A DNA stretch of 37,729 nt from an uncultured Prochlorococcus sp. (GCA_902618795.1 CACNCF010000008.1:1-37729); one strand, 5' to 3'. Counted from the stretch's first letter, positions 16,128-26,154 are shown. Notes: generated by a model from the sequence alone, not told the origin. Made by a program: numbers and translations.

Positions 16128-16970
16128 ATGGATTATAAAAATACTGAATTAAACTCAGGCTTTAGTGGAGTCAAAGTGCACCCAAATGCTTTTGTTGATC
16201 CAAGTGCCGAATTACATGATGGGGTTATTGTCTCTCAAGGAGCTATTGTAGGTCCTGATGTAACTATCGGGAAAGGAACCGAAATAGGACCAAATTCTGT
16301 TATTTCAGGAAGAACTCAAATTGGTAGAAATAATAAAGTTTTCCCAAGTGTTTTTATAGGTCTTGATCCCCAAGACCTAAAGTATAGAGGGTCCTCTACT
16401 GAAGTAATTATTGGAGATAATAATACTTTCAGAGAATGTGTAACTATTAATAAAGCAACTGATGAAGGCGAAAAAACTGTTATTGGCAATAATAATTTAT
16501 TGATGGCTTACACTCATATCGGCCATAATTGCCAACTTGGTAATGGGATAGTTTTATCAAATAGTGTCCAAGTTGCGGGTCATGTGAAGATTGAAGATAA
16601 AGCTATTATCGGCGGTTGTTTAGGTATTCATCAATTTGTACATATTGGATTTTTAGCAATGATTGGAGGAATGACTAGGGTAGATAGAGATGTTCCACCT
16701 TTTTGTTTAGCAGAAGGGCATCCAGGAAGATTGAGAGGTTTGAATAGGATTGGAATTAAAAGAAGTGGTTTAATGGAAAATAAAGATTTTGACTTAAAAG
16801 TACTCCAAAATACTTGGAATCTACTTTTTAAATCTAATGATCCGATCTCAAATTCATTGGAAAAAGTAATGACAGGAGAATTAGATATTTCATCTTCAAA
16901 ATTATGCAATTTTTTAAAAGAGTCAATATCTAAAGAAAGACGTGGACCAATGCCTTTAGTGAATTTATGA
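16128..16970 (+). CDS. lpxA: UDP-N-acetylglucosamine acyltransferase
   Basis: LpxA adds a hydroxyacyl chain to UDP-GlcNAc, the first step of lipid A synthesis. The protein is a left-handed beta-helix built of hexapeptide repeats (VHPNAFVDPSAEL, IVGPDVTIGKGTEIGPNSVI). It contains AYTHIGHNCQLGNG with the catalytic His and the C-terminal helical part PPFCLAEGHPGRLRGLNRIG. ATG at 16128 was chosen; an in-frame TTG at 16116 overlaps fabZ and would add four residues. The end overlaps lpxB by 4 bp (ATGA), which suggests coupled translation. Confidence 0.97.
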   Translation: MDYKNTELNSGFSGVKVHPNAFVDPSAELHDGVIVSQGAIVGPDVTIGKGTEIGPNSVISGRTQIGRNNKVFPSVFIGLDPQDLKYRGSSTEVIIGDNNTFRECVTINKATDEGEKTVIGNNNLLMAYTHIGHNCQLGNGIVLSNSVQVAGHVKIEDKAIIGGCLGIHQFVHIGFLAMIGGMTRVDRDVPPFCLAEGHPGRLRGLNRIGIKRSGLMENKDFDLKVLQNTWNLLFKSNDPISNSLEKVMTGELDISSSKLCNFLKESISKERRGPMPLVNL

Positions 16971-18145
16971 ATAAAAAGATATTTATAAGTACCGGAGAAG
17001 TATCTGGTGATTTGCACGGAAGTTTGTTATCAAAAGCATTATTAGAAGAGGCTAAAAAAAAATCCATTGATTTAGAAATTTGCGGATTAGGTGGGGAAAG
17101 GATGAAGAAGGAAGGTGTTAAAATTCTGCAAGATACTACATCAATTAGTGCAATAGGGATTTGGGAAGCTTTACCTCTTATTCTTCCAACATTGATAATT
17201 CAAAAAAGGTTCTATAAATTATTAAAAAAATATCCTCCTGATTGTTTAATTTTGATTGACTATATGGGTCCCAATATAAAAATTGGAACAAAATTAAAAA
17301 GATCTAAGACTAATATTCCAATTTTTTACTATATCGCTCCTCAAGAATGGGCTTGGAGAGTTGGAAATAATACTACAACAAATCTAATAAAATTTTCTGA
17401 TAAAATTTTCGCGATTTTTAAGAAAGAAGCAGCTTTTTACAAAAAAAGAGGCGGGAATGTTTTGTGGGTTGGACATCCAATGATTGATTTAACAAAAAAA
17501 CTTCCTCTCAAGAAAGATGCCAGAGCTATGCTGAACCTTCGCTCTGATCAAAGCATTCTACTTTTGATGCCGGCATCAAGACCACAGGAATTGCGATATG
17601 TATTACCTACTTTTATGAGAGCAGCTAAAAAATTACAACAAAAATATCCAAGTTTGGTTGTCTATATTCCCTCTTGTAGGCCATCTTTCGATGAAATATT
17701 TAAAAAAGCCCTTAGAAAATATCAAATTAAAGGACTAGTGATTTCTCAAAAGGATAGTGCAAAATTCAAGCCTTATATTTATTCGCTCACTAAAATTGCT
17801 CTTTGTAAATCAGGGACAGTTAATATGGAATTAGCTTTAAATGGAATCCCGCAGATTGTTGGTTACAAAGTAAGTAGGGTAACTGCTTTTATTGCTAGAA
17901 AAATTCTTAATTTTAAAGTAAGATTTATTTCCCCGGTAAATTTGTTAGTCAATAAATTAATAATTCCTGAGTTTGTACAGAAAGACTTTAACGAAAAGAA
18001 AATCTTTTATAAATCTTGTAGGATTCTTGAGGGGAAGTCAGAAAAAATAAAAATAAAAAAAGGTTATGCTTTTTTGAAAAAAGAATTAGGTGAAAAGGGG
18101 GTAGTACAGAGAGCTGCTAAAGAGATTATTAATTCTATTATTTGA
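16967..18145 (+). CDS. lpxB: Lipid-A-disaccharide synthase
   Basis: LpxB is a GT19 glycosyltransferase that joins UDP-diacylglucosamine and lipid X into the tetra-acyl disaccharide. The 392-residue protein starts FISTGEVSGDLHGSLL and has YYIAPQEWAWR, VLWVGHPMID, MPASRPQELRYVLP and CKSGTVNMELALNGIPQIVGYK, the family donor-binding blocks. The start overlaps lpxA by 4 bp. lpxD is not in this window; in Proteobacteria it usually lies upstream of fabZ. Confidence 0.96.
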   Translation: MNKKIFISTGEVSGDLHGSLLSKALLEEAKKKSIDLEICGLGGERMKKEGVKILQDTTSISAIGIWEALPLILPTLIIQKRFYKLLKKYPPDCLILIDYMGPNIKIGTKLKRSKTNIPIFYYIAPQEWAWRVGNNTTTNLIKFSDKIFAIFKKEAAFYKKRGGNVLWVGHPMIDLTKKLPLKKDARAMLNLRSDQSILLLMPASRPQELRYVLPTFMRAAKKLQQKYPSLVVYIPSCRPSFDEIFKKALRKYQIKGLVISQKDSAKFKPYIYSLTKIALCKSGTVNMELALNGIPQIVGYKVSRVTAFIARKILNFKVRFISPVNLLVNKLIIPEFVQKDFNEKKIFYKSCRILEGKSEKIKIKKGYAFLKKELGEKGVVQRAAKEIINSII

Positions 18146-18161
18146 ACTTTATAATAAAAAA

Positions 18162-18770
18162 ATGATATATTTCTTACCTCTAATAATTGCTCTTTCAATA
18201 TTTATTAACCCTGTAAACGCTTTTGCAGAGGAATTGATTCTTGCAGGAGGTTGTTTTTGGTGTTTAGAACATGATTTAGAGTCATTAAAGGGGATAAATT
18301 TTGTACAAAGTGGCTATTCAGGTGGAGATTTACAAAATCCTACATACGAAAATCATGAAGGACATCAGGAAGTGGTTTTGGTAGATTATGATTCCAGATT
18401 GGTAACTTTACCCAAGATACTTAGACTCTATTTCAGAAATATTGATCCTTTGGACGGCAAGGGTCAATTTTGTGATCGTGGAGATTCTTATAGGCCAGTG
18501 ATCTTTTTCAAAGATGCAACTGAGGAAAGTGATGCAAAAAATGCAATTTTTTCCGCCTCTAATGAATTGCGAGTGCCATTAGAAAAAATTTCTGTAGAAC
18601 TAAAATCAAAAGATCAATTTTGGTTGGCTGAAGAATATCATCAGGATTTTGCTAAGAGAAATGAATTAAAATATAAGTTCTATAGATTTTCATGTGGGAG
18701 AGATCAGAGGTTGGATAAATTATGGGGCGATAACGCTAGATCAACAAATCTTTGGAATGAATTAAATTAA
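18162..18770 (+). CDS. msrA: Peptide methionine sulfoxide reductase A with signal peptide
   Basis: MsrA reduces methionine-S-sulfoxide in oxidised proteins. The 202-residue protein has the active-site GGCFWCLEHDLE with catalytic Cys31. It also has the family blocks VQSGYSGGDLQNPTYE, GHQEVVLVDYD, DPLDGKGQFCDRGDSYRPVIF and AEEYHQDFAKRN. An N-terminal hydrophobic leader of about 20 residues ends in VNAFA, so the enzyme is probably exported to the periplasm or thylakoid lumen, unlike the usual cytosolic MsrA. It follows lpxB by 16 bp, probably in the same transcript. Its end is 6 bp from the convergent pepA. Confidence 0.94.
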   Translation: MIYFLPLIIALSIFINPVNAFAEELILAGGCFWCLEHDLESLKGINFVQSGYSGGDLQNPTYENHEGHQEVVLVDYDSRLVTLPKILRLYFRNIDPLDGKGQFCDRGDSYRPVIFFKDATEESDAKNAIFSASNELRVPLEKISVELKSKDQFWLAEEYHQDFAKRNELKYKFYRFSCGRDQRLDKLWGDNARSTNLWNELN

Positions 18771-18776
18771 ATATAG

Positions 18777-20249
18777 TTATTTATTTTTAATCCATTGAAC
18801 AAGAGTTTTAACTCCAAAACCAGTTGCACCTGATGGGTTAATTCCCTTATTCTTGTCAGTCCAACAAGTCCCAGCAATATCAATATGAGCCCATTTAATC
18901 TCTTTATCAAAGAATTCTTCTAAAAACAAAGCAGCAGTTATTGAGCCACCTGCTCTAGGACCTGTATTTTTCATGTCAGCTATATGAGACTTTAAACCCT
19001 CTTTATAAGATTTTTGTAAAGGCATTTGCCATAATTCTTCTCCAGACTGGGCTGATGCAGCTTTTAGGTCATTTGCTAGATCATCATTATTGCTCCAGAA
19101 TCCAGCTACATCATTTCCTAATGCAACAACAATAGCTCCAGTTAAAGTTGCGAGATCTATTATTGAATCCGGTTTTAAATTTGATGCGTAAGTTAAAGCA
19201 TCAGCAAGTGTGAGTCTACCCTCTGCATCAGTATTATTTATTTCAATTGTTTTACCATTAGATGCTGTAACTACGTCTCCAGGATGTACTGCAGATCCAT
19301 TTATCATGTTTTCGCAAGATGCCACAATGAAATGAATTTCTAATCCCTTTGGTTTTATCGCTCCAAGTGCTTTTGCTGCTCCTAAAACTGCAGCGCTCCC
19401 GCCCATGTCATATTTCATCATTTCAATTTGAGAGGCTCCTACTTTTAAGTTGTATCCTCCAGAATCAAAGGTTAAACCCTTTCCAACAAGAGCAATCTTT
19501 TCTTTTATAGGACCCTCTGAGCTCAAAGTAAGATGTATAAATTTAGGGTCTAGATCAGAACCTTTTGCAACAGCTAAATATGCACCCATTCCTAAATCTT
19601 CACAATCTTTTGCCTCTAAAATTTTTACTTCCAAACCATGATCTTTAGCTATTTGAGAAGCTTGTATAGACATTTCCTGAGGCGTAAGACTATTTGGAGG
19701 GGCGGCTACAAGTCTTCTAGCTAGTTCTACACCTTCACATATTTGTGCTGTCTCTTCAAAGCTAATATTCTCAAATTCTTTTAAATTTAAAAACTCTATT
19801 TCTTTAAGAACTTTCTTTTCATCTCTTTTCTTATTGAATCTATTGTCCTTAAAGGCAGATAATCTAGCTGACTCTGCTAATTGATTTATTTCTAGTTGTG
19901 AATTTATAAATTCCCAAGGTAGCAAGAGGCTGATTTTTTCATTTTTATCAACTGCTTTCCTAACTAGATTTCCTATAGAGTTTTCTATATCACTTTTATT
20001 TAGGTTCTTCGATTTGCCAAGACCAACTATGATTAAAGTTTCTAATTTTTGATCTAAAAATTCAAAGCTTAAAGTTTTTCCTTTTTCTCCTTTAAATTTT
20101 TTTTGAGTAATTTTTTTTAGTAATAATTTTGGGTCAATAACAAATTTTATTTTTTCAAGTTGGCTTGAAATTTCTTCCTCTAAAACTCCAAAAATTAATG
20201 AAGCACCTTGCCAGTTATCTAGATTTTTTTGGAATGTGGAAAATTGCAT
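18777..20249 (-). CDS. pepA: Leucyl aminopeptidase, M17 family
   Basis: This cytosolic exopeptidase removes N-terminal residues and uses two metal ions. The 490-residue protein has a divergent N-terminal domain and an M17 catalytic domain with [43 protein letters not shown] and the signature [15 protein letters not shown]. The last of these holds the metal-binding Asp and Glu. It ends [16 protein letters not shown]. It lies 24 bp downstream of the GIY-YIG gene on the same strand. Confidence 0.97.
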   Translation of the reverse strand: MQFSTFQKNLDNWQGASLIFGVLEEEISSQLEKIKFVIDPKLLLKKITQKKFKGEKGKTLSFEFLDQKLETLIIVGLGKSKNLNKSDIENSIGNLVRKAVDKNEKISLLLPWEFINSQLEINQLAESARLSAFKDNRFNKKRDEKKVLKEIEFLNLKEFENISFEETAQICEGVELARRLVAAPPNSLTPQEMSIQASQIAKDHGLEVKILEAKDCEDLGMGAYLAVAKGSDLDPKFIHLTLSSEGPIKEKIALVGKGLTFDSGGYNLKVGASQIEMMKYDMGGSAAVLGAAKALGAIKPKGLEIHFIVASCENMINGSAVHPGDVVTASNGKTIEINNTDAEGRLTLADALTYASNLKPDSIIDLATLTGAIVVALGNDVAGFWSNNDDLANDLKAASAQSGEELWQMPLQKSYKEGLKSHIADMKNTGPRAGGSITAALFLEEFFDKEIKWAHIDIAGTCWTDKNKGINPSGATGFGVKTLVQWIKNK

Positions 20250-20273
20250 TTGTTAAATGGATTTAATTAACTT

Positions 20274-20885
20274 TTAGTTGTTTGTGAAAGTAGTTGCCCA
20301 CCTATCTCGAGTTTCTTTATTAAAAGGTGGTAACCATAAATATATCAGTTGCTGTTCTAATTTACGTCTTAATTTTACTTCTTTAGGTACATCTAAGAAG
20401 AAACGAATATCTTGGTGACTTGAGAGTTTGTTATGAGCTAGGGCTTCTTTATAGTTTATGAGGTAATTTTTACAGTCATGTTCTCCTTTCCATCTTTTAT
20501 TTGCTGAATTTGTTTCTCCTATATAAAGGATTATTTTAGAACTCTCCATCGAATCAATTACAAAATACATTGCTGGCCCATTGTGTATATATTGCTTGGT
20601 TCTCCAAAAGTTCAATGATAATGGCTGCAAGGAAAACGGATCAATTTTTCTTTCATCGGAAATTGTATTTATAGGAAGACTTGTTTGGTGCAAAGTTTTG
20701 TTCTGAGTATCTTTTGAAATTTTGAATTGGTGATTATATATTCTATCCCTCCATTCAGTTAGGATTTCGCCATTGATTTTTAGATTATTTGAGTGTTGAA
20801 AATTAATTGTTGTATTTACATTTGAACTAAATAATTCAAATTGTTTATTTTGGGTTGAAATATTATTTAAGTTAAATTTTTCCAA
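20274..20885 (-). CDS. Stand-alone GIY-YIG-like nuclease-fold protein
   Basis: This 203-residue protein carries a likely GIY-YIG domain in its second half. The motif is MYFVI (106-110, GIY counterpart), LYIGET (120-125, YIG), then Arg131, Glu177 in LEQQLIYLW and Asn189 in PPFN, in the family order. The first 100 residues are polar, Asn/Gln-rich and probably flexible. There is no UvrC, intron-endonuclease or DNA-binding module, so it is neither UvrC nor a homing enzyme. Function is unknown; a structural or repair nuclease role is only inference. The start is TTG, since the upstream ATG frame closes at once, so the N-terminus is uncertain. It is followed by pepA after 24 bp. Confidence 0.72.
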   Translation of the reverse strand: MEKFNLNNISTQNKQFELFSSNVNTTINFQHSNNLKINGEILTEWRDRIYNHQFKISKDTQNKTLHQTSLPINTISDERKIDPFSLQPLSLNFWRTKQYIHNGPAMYFVIDSMESSKIILYIGETNSANKRWKGEHDCKNYLINYKEALAHNKLSSHQDIRFFLDVPKEVKLRRKLEQQLIYLWLPPFNKETRDRWATTFTNN

Positions 20886-21035
20886 TATTAATGAAACATG
20901 TCTACTAAATTTAATTCTGAAAAAATATAAATCAAAGAATTATTTATAAACTAAAATTTATTAATCTTCTAATCAATTTAAAAGATTCTTGTTATCTTGT
21001 AATTGAGCCTTAATCTGCGAAGTAAAAAAATAGAA

Positions 21036-21359
21036 ATGGGATTCTTTGAGTCAGACATCGTTCAAGAAGAAGCTAAAAAGCTTTTTACAGATTACCAAGA
21101 ACTTATGAAACTTGGTTCTGATTATGGAAAATTTGACAGAGAAGGGAAAAAAATGTTTATAAAAAAAATGGAAACTCTTATGGATCGTTATAAGGTTTTT
21201 ATGAAGAGATTTGAATTGTCTGAAGATTTTCAAGCAAAAATGACAGTAGAACAATTAAAAACACAGTTAAGTCAATTTGGGATTACTCCTGATCAAATGT
21301 TCGATCAAATGAATAAAACCTTAATAAGAATGAAGGATGAACTTGATAAAACTTCTTAA
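21036..21359 (+). CDS. DUF1825 family protein
   Basis: This 107-residue protein belongs to the cyanobacterial DUF1825 family, recognised by MGFFESDIVQEEAKKLF, GKFDREGKKMFIKKMETLMDRYKVF, MTVEQLKTQLSQFG and PDQMFDQMN. It is predicted to be all-helical, soluble and cytoplasmic, and its function is not known. The open frame extends upstream to a TTG at 21003, but the family starts at MGFFES, so ATG 21036 was chosen. tyrS follows after 19 bp on the same strand. Confidence 0.9.
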   Translation: MGFFESDIVQEEAKKLFTDYQELMKLGSDYGKFDREGKKMFIKKMETLMDRYKVFMKRFELSEDFQAKMTVEQLKTQLSQFGITPDQMFDQMNKTLIRMKDELDKTS

Positions 21360-21378
21360 AGTTAACGGTTAAAGCTTC

Positions 21379-22617
21379 ATGACAGATAATTTAAAATTGC
21401 CATCATGGCTGTCAAGAGGAATAGAAGAATATTTTCCAATTAAAGGAACAGATCAAACCTTTTCGGAGATAATTGATCATGCGAAAAAAAATAATAAAAA
21501 ATTAAGGGTTAAACTCGGCATCGATCCAACTGGAACCGATATTCATCTTGGGCACAGCATATTGTTTAAAAAACTTAGGGCATTCCAAGATAATGGACAT
21601 ATTGCAGTTTTAATTATTGGGGATTTTACTGCTCAAATTGGAGATCCAACCGGAAAAAACAAAACAAGAGTTCAGTTATCGGAAAAACAAGTTAAGGATA
21701 ATGCAAAAACATACTTAACCCAACTAGGGATGGGAAAGCCAGCCAATGAATCTATTTTAGATTTTGATTCAAAAGATAGAATAGAAATTAGATATAACAG
21801 TGAATGGTTAAAAGGATTGAATCTTAATTCGATAATTGAATTAATGGGGAGTGCAACAGTTAGTCAAATGCTAGCTAAGGATGAATTTAATAAAAGGTAC
21901 ACTTCGCAAGTCCCAATTGCTTTGCATGAATTCTTATATCCACTATTACAAGGTTACGATTCGGTAGTTGTTCAATCAGATATTGAGCTTGGAGGCACAG
22001 ATCAGAAATTTAATATTGCAATAGGAAGGGACCTTCAAAGGCATTTTAAACAAGACCCTCAATTTGGTGTTCTACTGCCAATTTTGACAGGTTTAGATGG
22101 AATTAAGAAGATGAGTAAATCTGAATTTAACACAGTCGGTTTGACTGAAGATCCTCTTTCAATGTATTCAAAATTAGAAAAAGTACCCGATAATATAATA
22201 CCCACCTATTTTGAATTACTTACTGAATTAGATTTAGGGTTACTGGAAAACTCAAATCCTCGTGAATTACAGAGAAAAATGGCTTTAGAAGTTACTACTT
22301 TATTCCATGGGGACGAAGAAGCATTAAAGGCGCAATCAAACTGCGAAAAATTATTCCTTGGACACAAAGAAAAAGTTGGAGAAATTCCAGAGATTTCTTT
22401 AAAAGAAGTAGTTTTTCCAGTAAAGTTTTTCTACTTATTAAGTGCTCTAAAACTTTTCAAATCTAGCAGCGAATCCAAAAGATCTATTAAAGGTGGGGGT
22501 GTAAAAATTGATAGTCAAAAAGTAATAAATCCTGATTTAGTTTTTAATTCAAAAAATGATTTGGAAGGAAAAATTTTGCAAATTGGAAAAAAAATAATTA
22601 AGAGGTTTGAAAACTGA
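21379..22617 (+). CDS. tyrS: Tyrosyl-tRNA synthetase
   Basis: This class I synthetase charges tRNA-Tyr. The 412-residue protein has the HIGH motif as HLGH (56-59), [27 protein letters not shown] and KMSKS at 244-248. A C-terminal S4 RNA-binding domain includes [14 protein letters not shown]. The architecture is the longer TyrS subtype (TyrZ-like) in which the spacing between motifs is large. pyrF begins only a few bases after the stop. Confidence 0.97.
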   Translation: MTDNLKLPSWLSRGIEEYFPIKGTDQTFSEIIDHAKKNNKKLRVKLGIDPTGTDIHLGHSILFKKLRAFQDNGHIAVLIIGDFTAQIGDPTGKNKTRVQLSEKQVKDNAKTYLTQLGMGKPANESILDFDSKDRIEIRYNSEWLKGLNLNSIIELMGSATVSQMLAKDEFNKRYTSQVPIALHEFLYPLLQGYDSVVVQSDIELGGTDQKFNIAIGRDLQRHFKQDPQFGVLLPILTGLDGIKKMSKSEFNTVGLTEDPLSMYSKLEKVPDNIIPTYFELLTELDLGLLENSNPRELQRKMALEVTTLFHGDEEALKAQSNCEKLFLGHKEKVGEIPEISLKEVVFPVKFFYLLSALKLFKSSSESKRSIKGGGVKIDSQKVINPDLVFNSKNDLEGKILQIGKKIIKRFEN

Positions 22618-22623
22618 AAATTG

Positions 22624-23352
22624 ATGAATAACAGATTTAATTCAGGAGATAAAATAATATTGGCAATTGATGGATTAGATGTAAGTCAAACAAAATTACT
22701 TTTGGAAAAATGTCCTAATATTAAGTGGGTTAAAGTTGGTTTAGAACTTTTTGTTAGGGAAGGTCCAAGAGTTATTGAAATATTAAAAGGTTTAAATAAA
22801 AAAATTTTTTTAGACTTAAAATTTCATGATATTCCGAATACCATGCTTGCAGCATGTTTCCAAGTTTCAAAATTAGGGGTTGATATAATTTCTATTCATG
22901 CTTCAGCAGGTTTAAAAGCTCTTAAGGATTCGAAAAAAGCATCTTTAGAAGGAGCTACCTCAGTCAGTTTAAAACCTCCATTGGTTGTAGGAATAACTGT
23001 TTTAACAAGCTTTTCTCTTAAAGATTTTCAAGCTGATCTTGATAGAAATAATTCAATTGAAGAAAATGTATTGAGACTTGCAAAGTTGTCTTTTGATGCC
23101 GGATTAGATGGATGTGTTTGTTCCCCTTGGGAGGTTAAAATGTTGAGATCTATTTATAAGAATAATTTTGAACTTATTACACCAGGTATCAGATTAAATA
23201 TTGATAATAAAGATGATCAAAATAGAATTATGACTCCCTATGAAGCTATAGATAATGGCGCTTCTAAGTTAGTCATTGGTAGATCAATTTCAAAAGCTAT
23301 AGATCCTAATAAAGCTCTAATAGAAATACTTAAATCTATTGATTTTGATTAA
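22624..23352 (+). CDS. pyrF: Orotidine 5'-phosphate decarboxylase
   Basis: PyrF decarboxylates OMP to UMP, the last step of de novo pyrimidine synthesis. The TIM-barrel protein (about 242 residues) starts with [11 protein letters not shown]. It has the catalytic signature [13 protein letters not shown] with its D-x-K-x-x-D charges, [17 protein letters not shown] and the phosphate-binding [12 protein letters not shown] at 22624 was chosen over the TTG at 22621. Its 3' end overlaps the convergent plsY by 17 bp. Confidence 0.97.
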   Translation: MNNRFNSGDKIILAIDGLDVSQTKLLLEKCPNIKWVKVGLELFVREGPRVIEILKGLNKKIFLDLKFHDIPNTMLAACFQVSKLGVDIISIHASAGLKALKDSKKASLEGATSVSLKPPLVVGITVLTSFSLKDFQADLDRNNSIEENVLRLAKLSFDAGLDGCVCSPWEVKMLRSIYKNNFELITPGIRLNIDNKDDQNRIMTPYEAIDNGASKLVIGRSISKAIDPNKALIEILKSIDFD

Positions 23353-23929
23353 TTTTGGATTCTTCTCCCTTAAGCAATCTTGTTATGTTTGTTCTATGTT
23401 TCCAGATTACTAATAATGCAACAATTAAACTTATAAAAAAGTATGAGTGCATAAATTTACCTAGGTAAAAAAACATAAAAATAGGAAGTAAGATTGCAGC
23501 TGAAATACTTGATAAAGAAACAAATTTAGTTTTTGTTAGGACTATTAAAAAAATGCCAAGAGACGCGAGTCCAACTTTCCAAGAAAGAGCTAAAAACATA
23601 CCTAATCCAGTTGCAACAGCTTTCCCTCCTTTACCTCTAAGCCATATTGGCCAAATATGTCCTGAGATAGCGGATATCCCTGCTGTAACTTCTATTAATC
23701 CTTGATCTGTGTAATATTGAGCAATTTTTACTGCAATAAGGCCTTTCCCAACGTCAATGATAAATACAAAAAGTGCTGGCCATTTCCCAACATTTCTAAA
23801 GACATTTGTGGCACCTGTAGATCCAGAACCTATAGTTCTTAGATCTATATTTTTGAGATATTTTCCAATTAAAAAACCTGTCGGAATTGATCCTAAAAGA
23901 TAACTTGCAAAAATTATTAAGATATTCAT
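23336..23929 (-). CDS. plsY: Glycerol-3-phosphate acyltransferase (acyl-phosphate type)
   Basis: PlsY moves an acyl group from acyl-phosphate to glycerol-3-phosphate in the membrane, the first step of phospholipid and glycolipid synthesis. The 197-residue protein has about five hydrophobic helices. It shows the family motifs [33 protein letters not shown] (motif 1 region), [21 protein letters not shown] (motif 2) and [10 protein letters not shown] (motif 3). It is last in the minus-strand run after DUF3086, 5 bp downstream of it. Confidence 0.96.
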   Translation of the reverse strand: MNILIIFASYLLGSIPTGFLIGKYLKNIDLRTIGSGSTGATNVFRNVGKWPALFVFIIDVGKGLIAVKIAQYYTDQGLIEVTAGISAISGHIWPIWLRGKGGKAVATGLGMFLALSWKVGLASLGIFLIVLTKTKFVSLSSISAAILLPIFMFFYLGKFMHSYFFISLIVALLVIWKHRTNITRLLKGEESKINQNQ

Positions 23930-23934
23930 AAAGC

Positions 23935-24945
23935 TTAGTTTAGTTCAAGATCATCGTAAATTTCATTTTCTGAACCTGCAAATGCAACCCATAATGGGAA
24001 TTGAAGTATTGGAATTTCAACAGAGGTTTCTGCTGCATCAATGATAATAAATGGCAATTCTTCATTCGCTTCTAATCTATCAGCTCTCTCGATGACACCT
24101 TCAGGCCTTTCAAAAAGAACAATCCCACTATTAGGTCCAAAGTCATCCCTTGTTAGACCAAGTGAATCTTGAAGAATTCTTCTCCATTCACCTAATCGTT
24201 CAGGCTGCGAAGCTAAAATAAGAGTCTGAAATTGATCTCCATATAATTCGCCAAGAATAGATATTAAGCCAGCTGATAACAAGGCATTTTTTTGTCGAGT
24301 TCCTCTACTTTCAAGAGAACCTCTTCCACCCATGTTAAAGAACCAATCATCCATAATTTCTATATCTGAGGAATCAAGACTCCGTCTTAATTTCCAAGGT
24401 TCTGCATAAAAGTCAGGTTGTTCCGTGAAACTTGAAAAGCAACTTTTTATAATCTCTTCATCTGGCTTAAATGTCTCGGAAAGAGCAGGAACATTAACTA
24501 CATTATTTGTGCTAATGTCTTGCTTTTTCTCATCAAGGGGAGAAGGCTTTACGATTATTGGTTGAGAAACTAATTCAAGTTTCTCTACGTTTTGTGAAAG
24601 ATTCTGCAAAGCTCCAGTTAAGTACTCTTGAAAGCCTTTAACTCTTTTAGCAATATTATCTGACTGTCCTTTAAAATTAGACTCAATATCTTGTTCTATT
24701 TCATTTTTTTTTGTTTCTAACTCTTTTATTTCTTTAACTAAAGAATCTTTTTTTGAAAAGAGATCTCTAAAAATTTCATTTGAAATTTCATCAAAAGATT
24801 TAGTTAATTTATCGTTTTTCGGTATAATTTTTTTATTTTGAGTTGTATTTTTCTTACTAATTTGTTTTGTATTATCATCTGAAATTGACTTATCTATTTT
24901 TAATTCCTTTTCAGGATTATTGTCGGAAATTTCTGTATTGGTCAT
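23935..24945 (-). CDS. DUF3086 family protein with coiled coil
   Basis: This 336-residue protein has three parts. Residues 1-55 are polar and probably disordered. About 60-105 form a Lys/Glu-rich coiled coil ([20 protein letters not shown]). About 190-336 form the conserved globular part ([41 protein letters not shown]). That part matches the cyanobacterial DUF3086 family, whose function is unknown. No membrane segment is seen. It lies between DUF3119 and plsY, 5 bp from plsY, which suggests a link to membrane-lipid work. Confidence 0.88.
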   Translation of the reverse strand: MTNTEISDNNPEKELKIDKSISDDNTKQISKKNTTQNKKIIPKNDKLTKSFDEISNEIFRDLFSKKDSLVKEIKELETKKNEIEQDIESNFKGQSDNIAKRVKGFQEYLTGALQNLSQNVEKLELVSQPIIVKPSPLDEKKQDISTNNVVNVPALSETFKPDEEIIKSCFSSFTEQPDFYAEPWKLRRSLDSSDIEIMDDWFFNMGGRGSLESRGTRQKNALLSAGLISILGELYGDQFQTLILASQPERLGEWRRILQDSLGLTRDDFGPNSGIVLFERPEGVIERADRLEANEELPFIIIDAAETSVEIPILQFPLWVAFAGSENEIYDDLELN

Positions 24946-24980
24946 TTAAATAATTTTGATGATTAGGCAAAGTCTGAATT

Positions 24981-25385
24981 TTAAGAATTTTTAATTTCCA
25001 GGGAGTCAACCTTTTTTATGAGCTCATCTTTTAATTGCGTTGGATTAAATAAAATTGGTAATAAATGAGGACTGGACTTTTCTCTAAAATAGAAAATACC
25101 TGGGATTATAGGGAAAAAGAATTTCCATGATATCCAGTTCTTGAATGGAAAAGTTCTAATCTCTTTCCCTAATTGTAAAACGATAAAATCATCATTTGTT
25201 ATTTTTATTCTTAAGGTGAATGACTGAAGTAATAAAAAAAAGCTAAAAGAAGCAAAAACTATTGTTGGCAAAGAACCAATATTCAAAAACAAAAGCATAA
25301 AACTTAATACTATTAGAATGATCGGCAACTGAAATGAAGGAGATATTATTACTGGTTCCTCTTTTTTTGATTTAGTGTTAAACAT
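24981..25385 (-). CDS. DUF3119 family membrane protein
   Basis: This small protein (134 residues from ATG 25385) has two adjacent hydrophobic helices (LPIILIVLSFMLLFLNIGSLPTIVF region, about residues 20-60), then a soluble beta-rich part with ITNDDFIVLQLGKEIRTFPF and FREKSSPHLLPILF. This fits the cyanobacterial/plastid DUF3119 family of unknown function, and its PH-like C-terminal half suggests membrane-surface binding (inference). An in-frame TTG at 25397 would overlap the permease gene by 8 bp; ATG 25385 leaves a 4-bp gap and was preferred. Confidence 0.82.
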   Translation of the reverse strand: MFNTKSKKEEPVIISPSFQLPIILIVLSFMLLFLNIGSLPTIVFASFSFFLLLQSFTLRIKITNDDFIVLQLGKEIRTFPFKNWISWKFFFPIIPGIFYFREKSSPHLLPILFNPTQLKDELIKKVDSLEIKNS

Positions 25386-25389
25386 AGGA

Positions 25390-26145
25390 TTATCCAAATA
25401 AAATTTGTGTTAGTAATACATCCATTAAAGATACAGTAACGAGAGTCATAACAACTGCACCTGTTGTACTTGTTCCAACTTCTTTTGGACCTCCTTTGGT
25501 TGTAAGTCCATATCCACAAGCAATGATTGATATAAGTAATCCGAACACTACAGATTTTATTAACATTGAAGTTAAGTCTGCACTGGTTAAACTCACATTG
25601 CCTGATCTTACAGATGTCCAAAAAACTATTGGAGGAACTTTATAAAAAATTGTGCTCCAAATTTGTCCACTCCATAAAGCTACAGATAAAAACAAAAGAC
25701 ACTGTATTGGAGACATTATTATCATCGATAGTAACCTTGGGACTACCAAATATTGGACTGGTTCGGTTCTTAACATTGTTATTGCCTCAATTTGTTCTGT
25801 GACTTTCATAGTGCCCAGTTGAGCAGCATAGGCAGTGGCAACCTTTCCAGTCATTAAAGTAGCAGTTAGAAGAGGAGCCATTTCTCTCGCCATGCCTACT
25901 GCTAATAAACCTCCAATTTCACTTGAAACCCCCATACTTGTAAGTTGAGATGCAACTTGAATATTAAAAACTGTACCTGCAGCAATTCCTGTAATTAATA
26001 CAATTAATAAACTGCCAGGACCTGACTCCATAAGTTGGTCAAAGAGATCATTTTTGGAAATTTTACCCTTAAAGATAAAATTAATTGCTTGCCCACCAAT
26101 GATTAAGCTGCTTAGAAGTCTTTTGAAAAAATTAAGGTAATACAT
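25390..26145 (-). CDS. MlaE-type ABC lipid transporter permease
   Basis: This is an MlaE (DUF140) family permease, related to plant TGD1 and to bacterial Mla components that move phospholipids between membranes. The 251-residue protein has five to six hydrophobic helices and the family blocks ESGPGSLLIVLITGIAAGTVFN, GLLAVGMAREMAPLLTATLMTGKVATAYAAQLGTMKVTEQIEAI and IIACGYGLTTKGGPKEVG. The ATPase and MCE substrate-binding partners are not in this window and are probably encoded elsewhere. It is followed at once by DUF3119, DUF3086 and plsY. Confidence 0.93.
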   Translation of the reverse strand: MYYLNFFKRLLSSLIIGGQAINFIFKGKISKNDLFDQLMESGPGSLLIVLITGIAAGTVFNIQVASQLTSMGVSSEIGGLLAVGMAREMAPLLTATLMTGKVATAYAAQLGTMKVTEQIEAITMLRTEPVQYLVVPRLLSMIIMSPIQCLLFLSVALWSGQIWSTIFYKVPPIVFWTSVRSGNVSLTSADLTSMLIKSVVFGLLISIIACGYGLTTKGGPKEVGTSTTGAVVMTLVTVSLMDVLLTQILFG

Positions 26146-26154
26146 ATCTTTATA

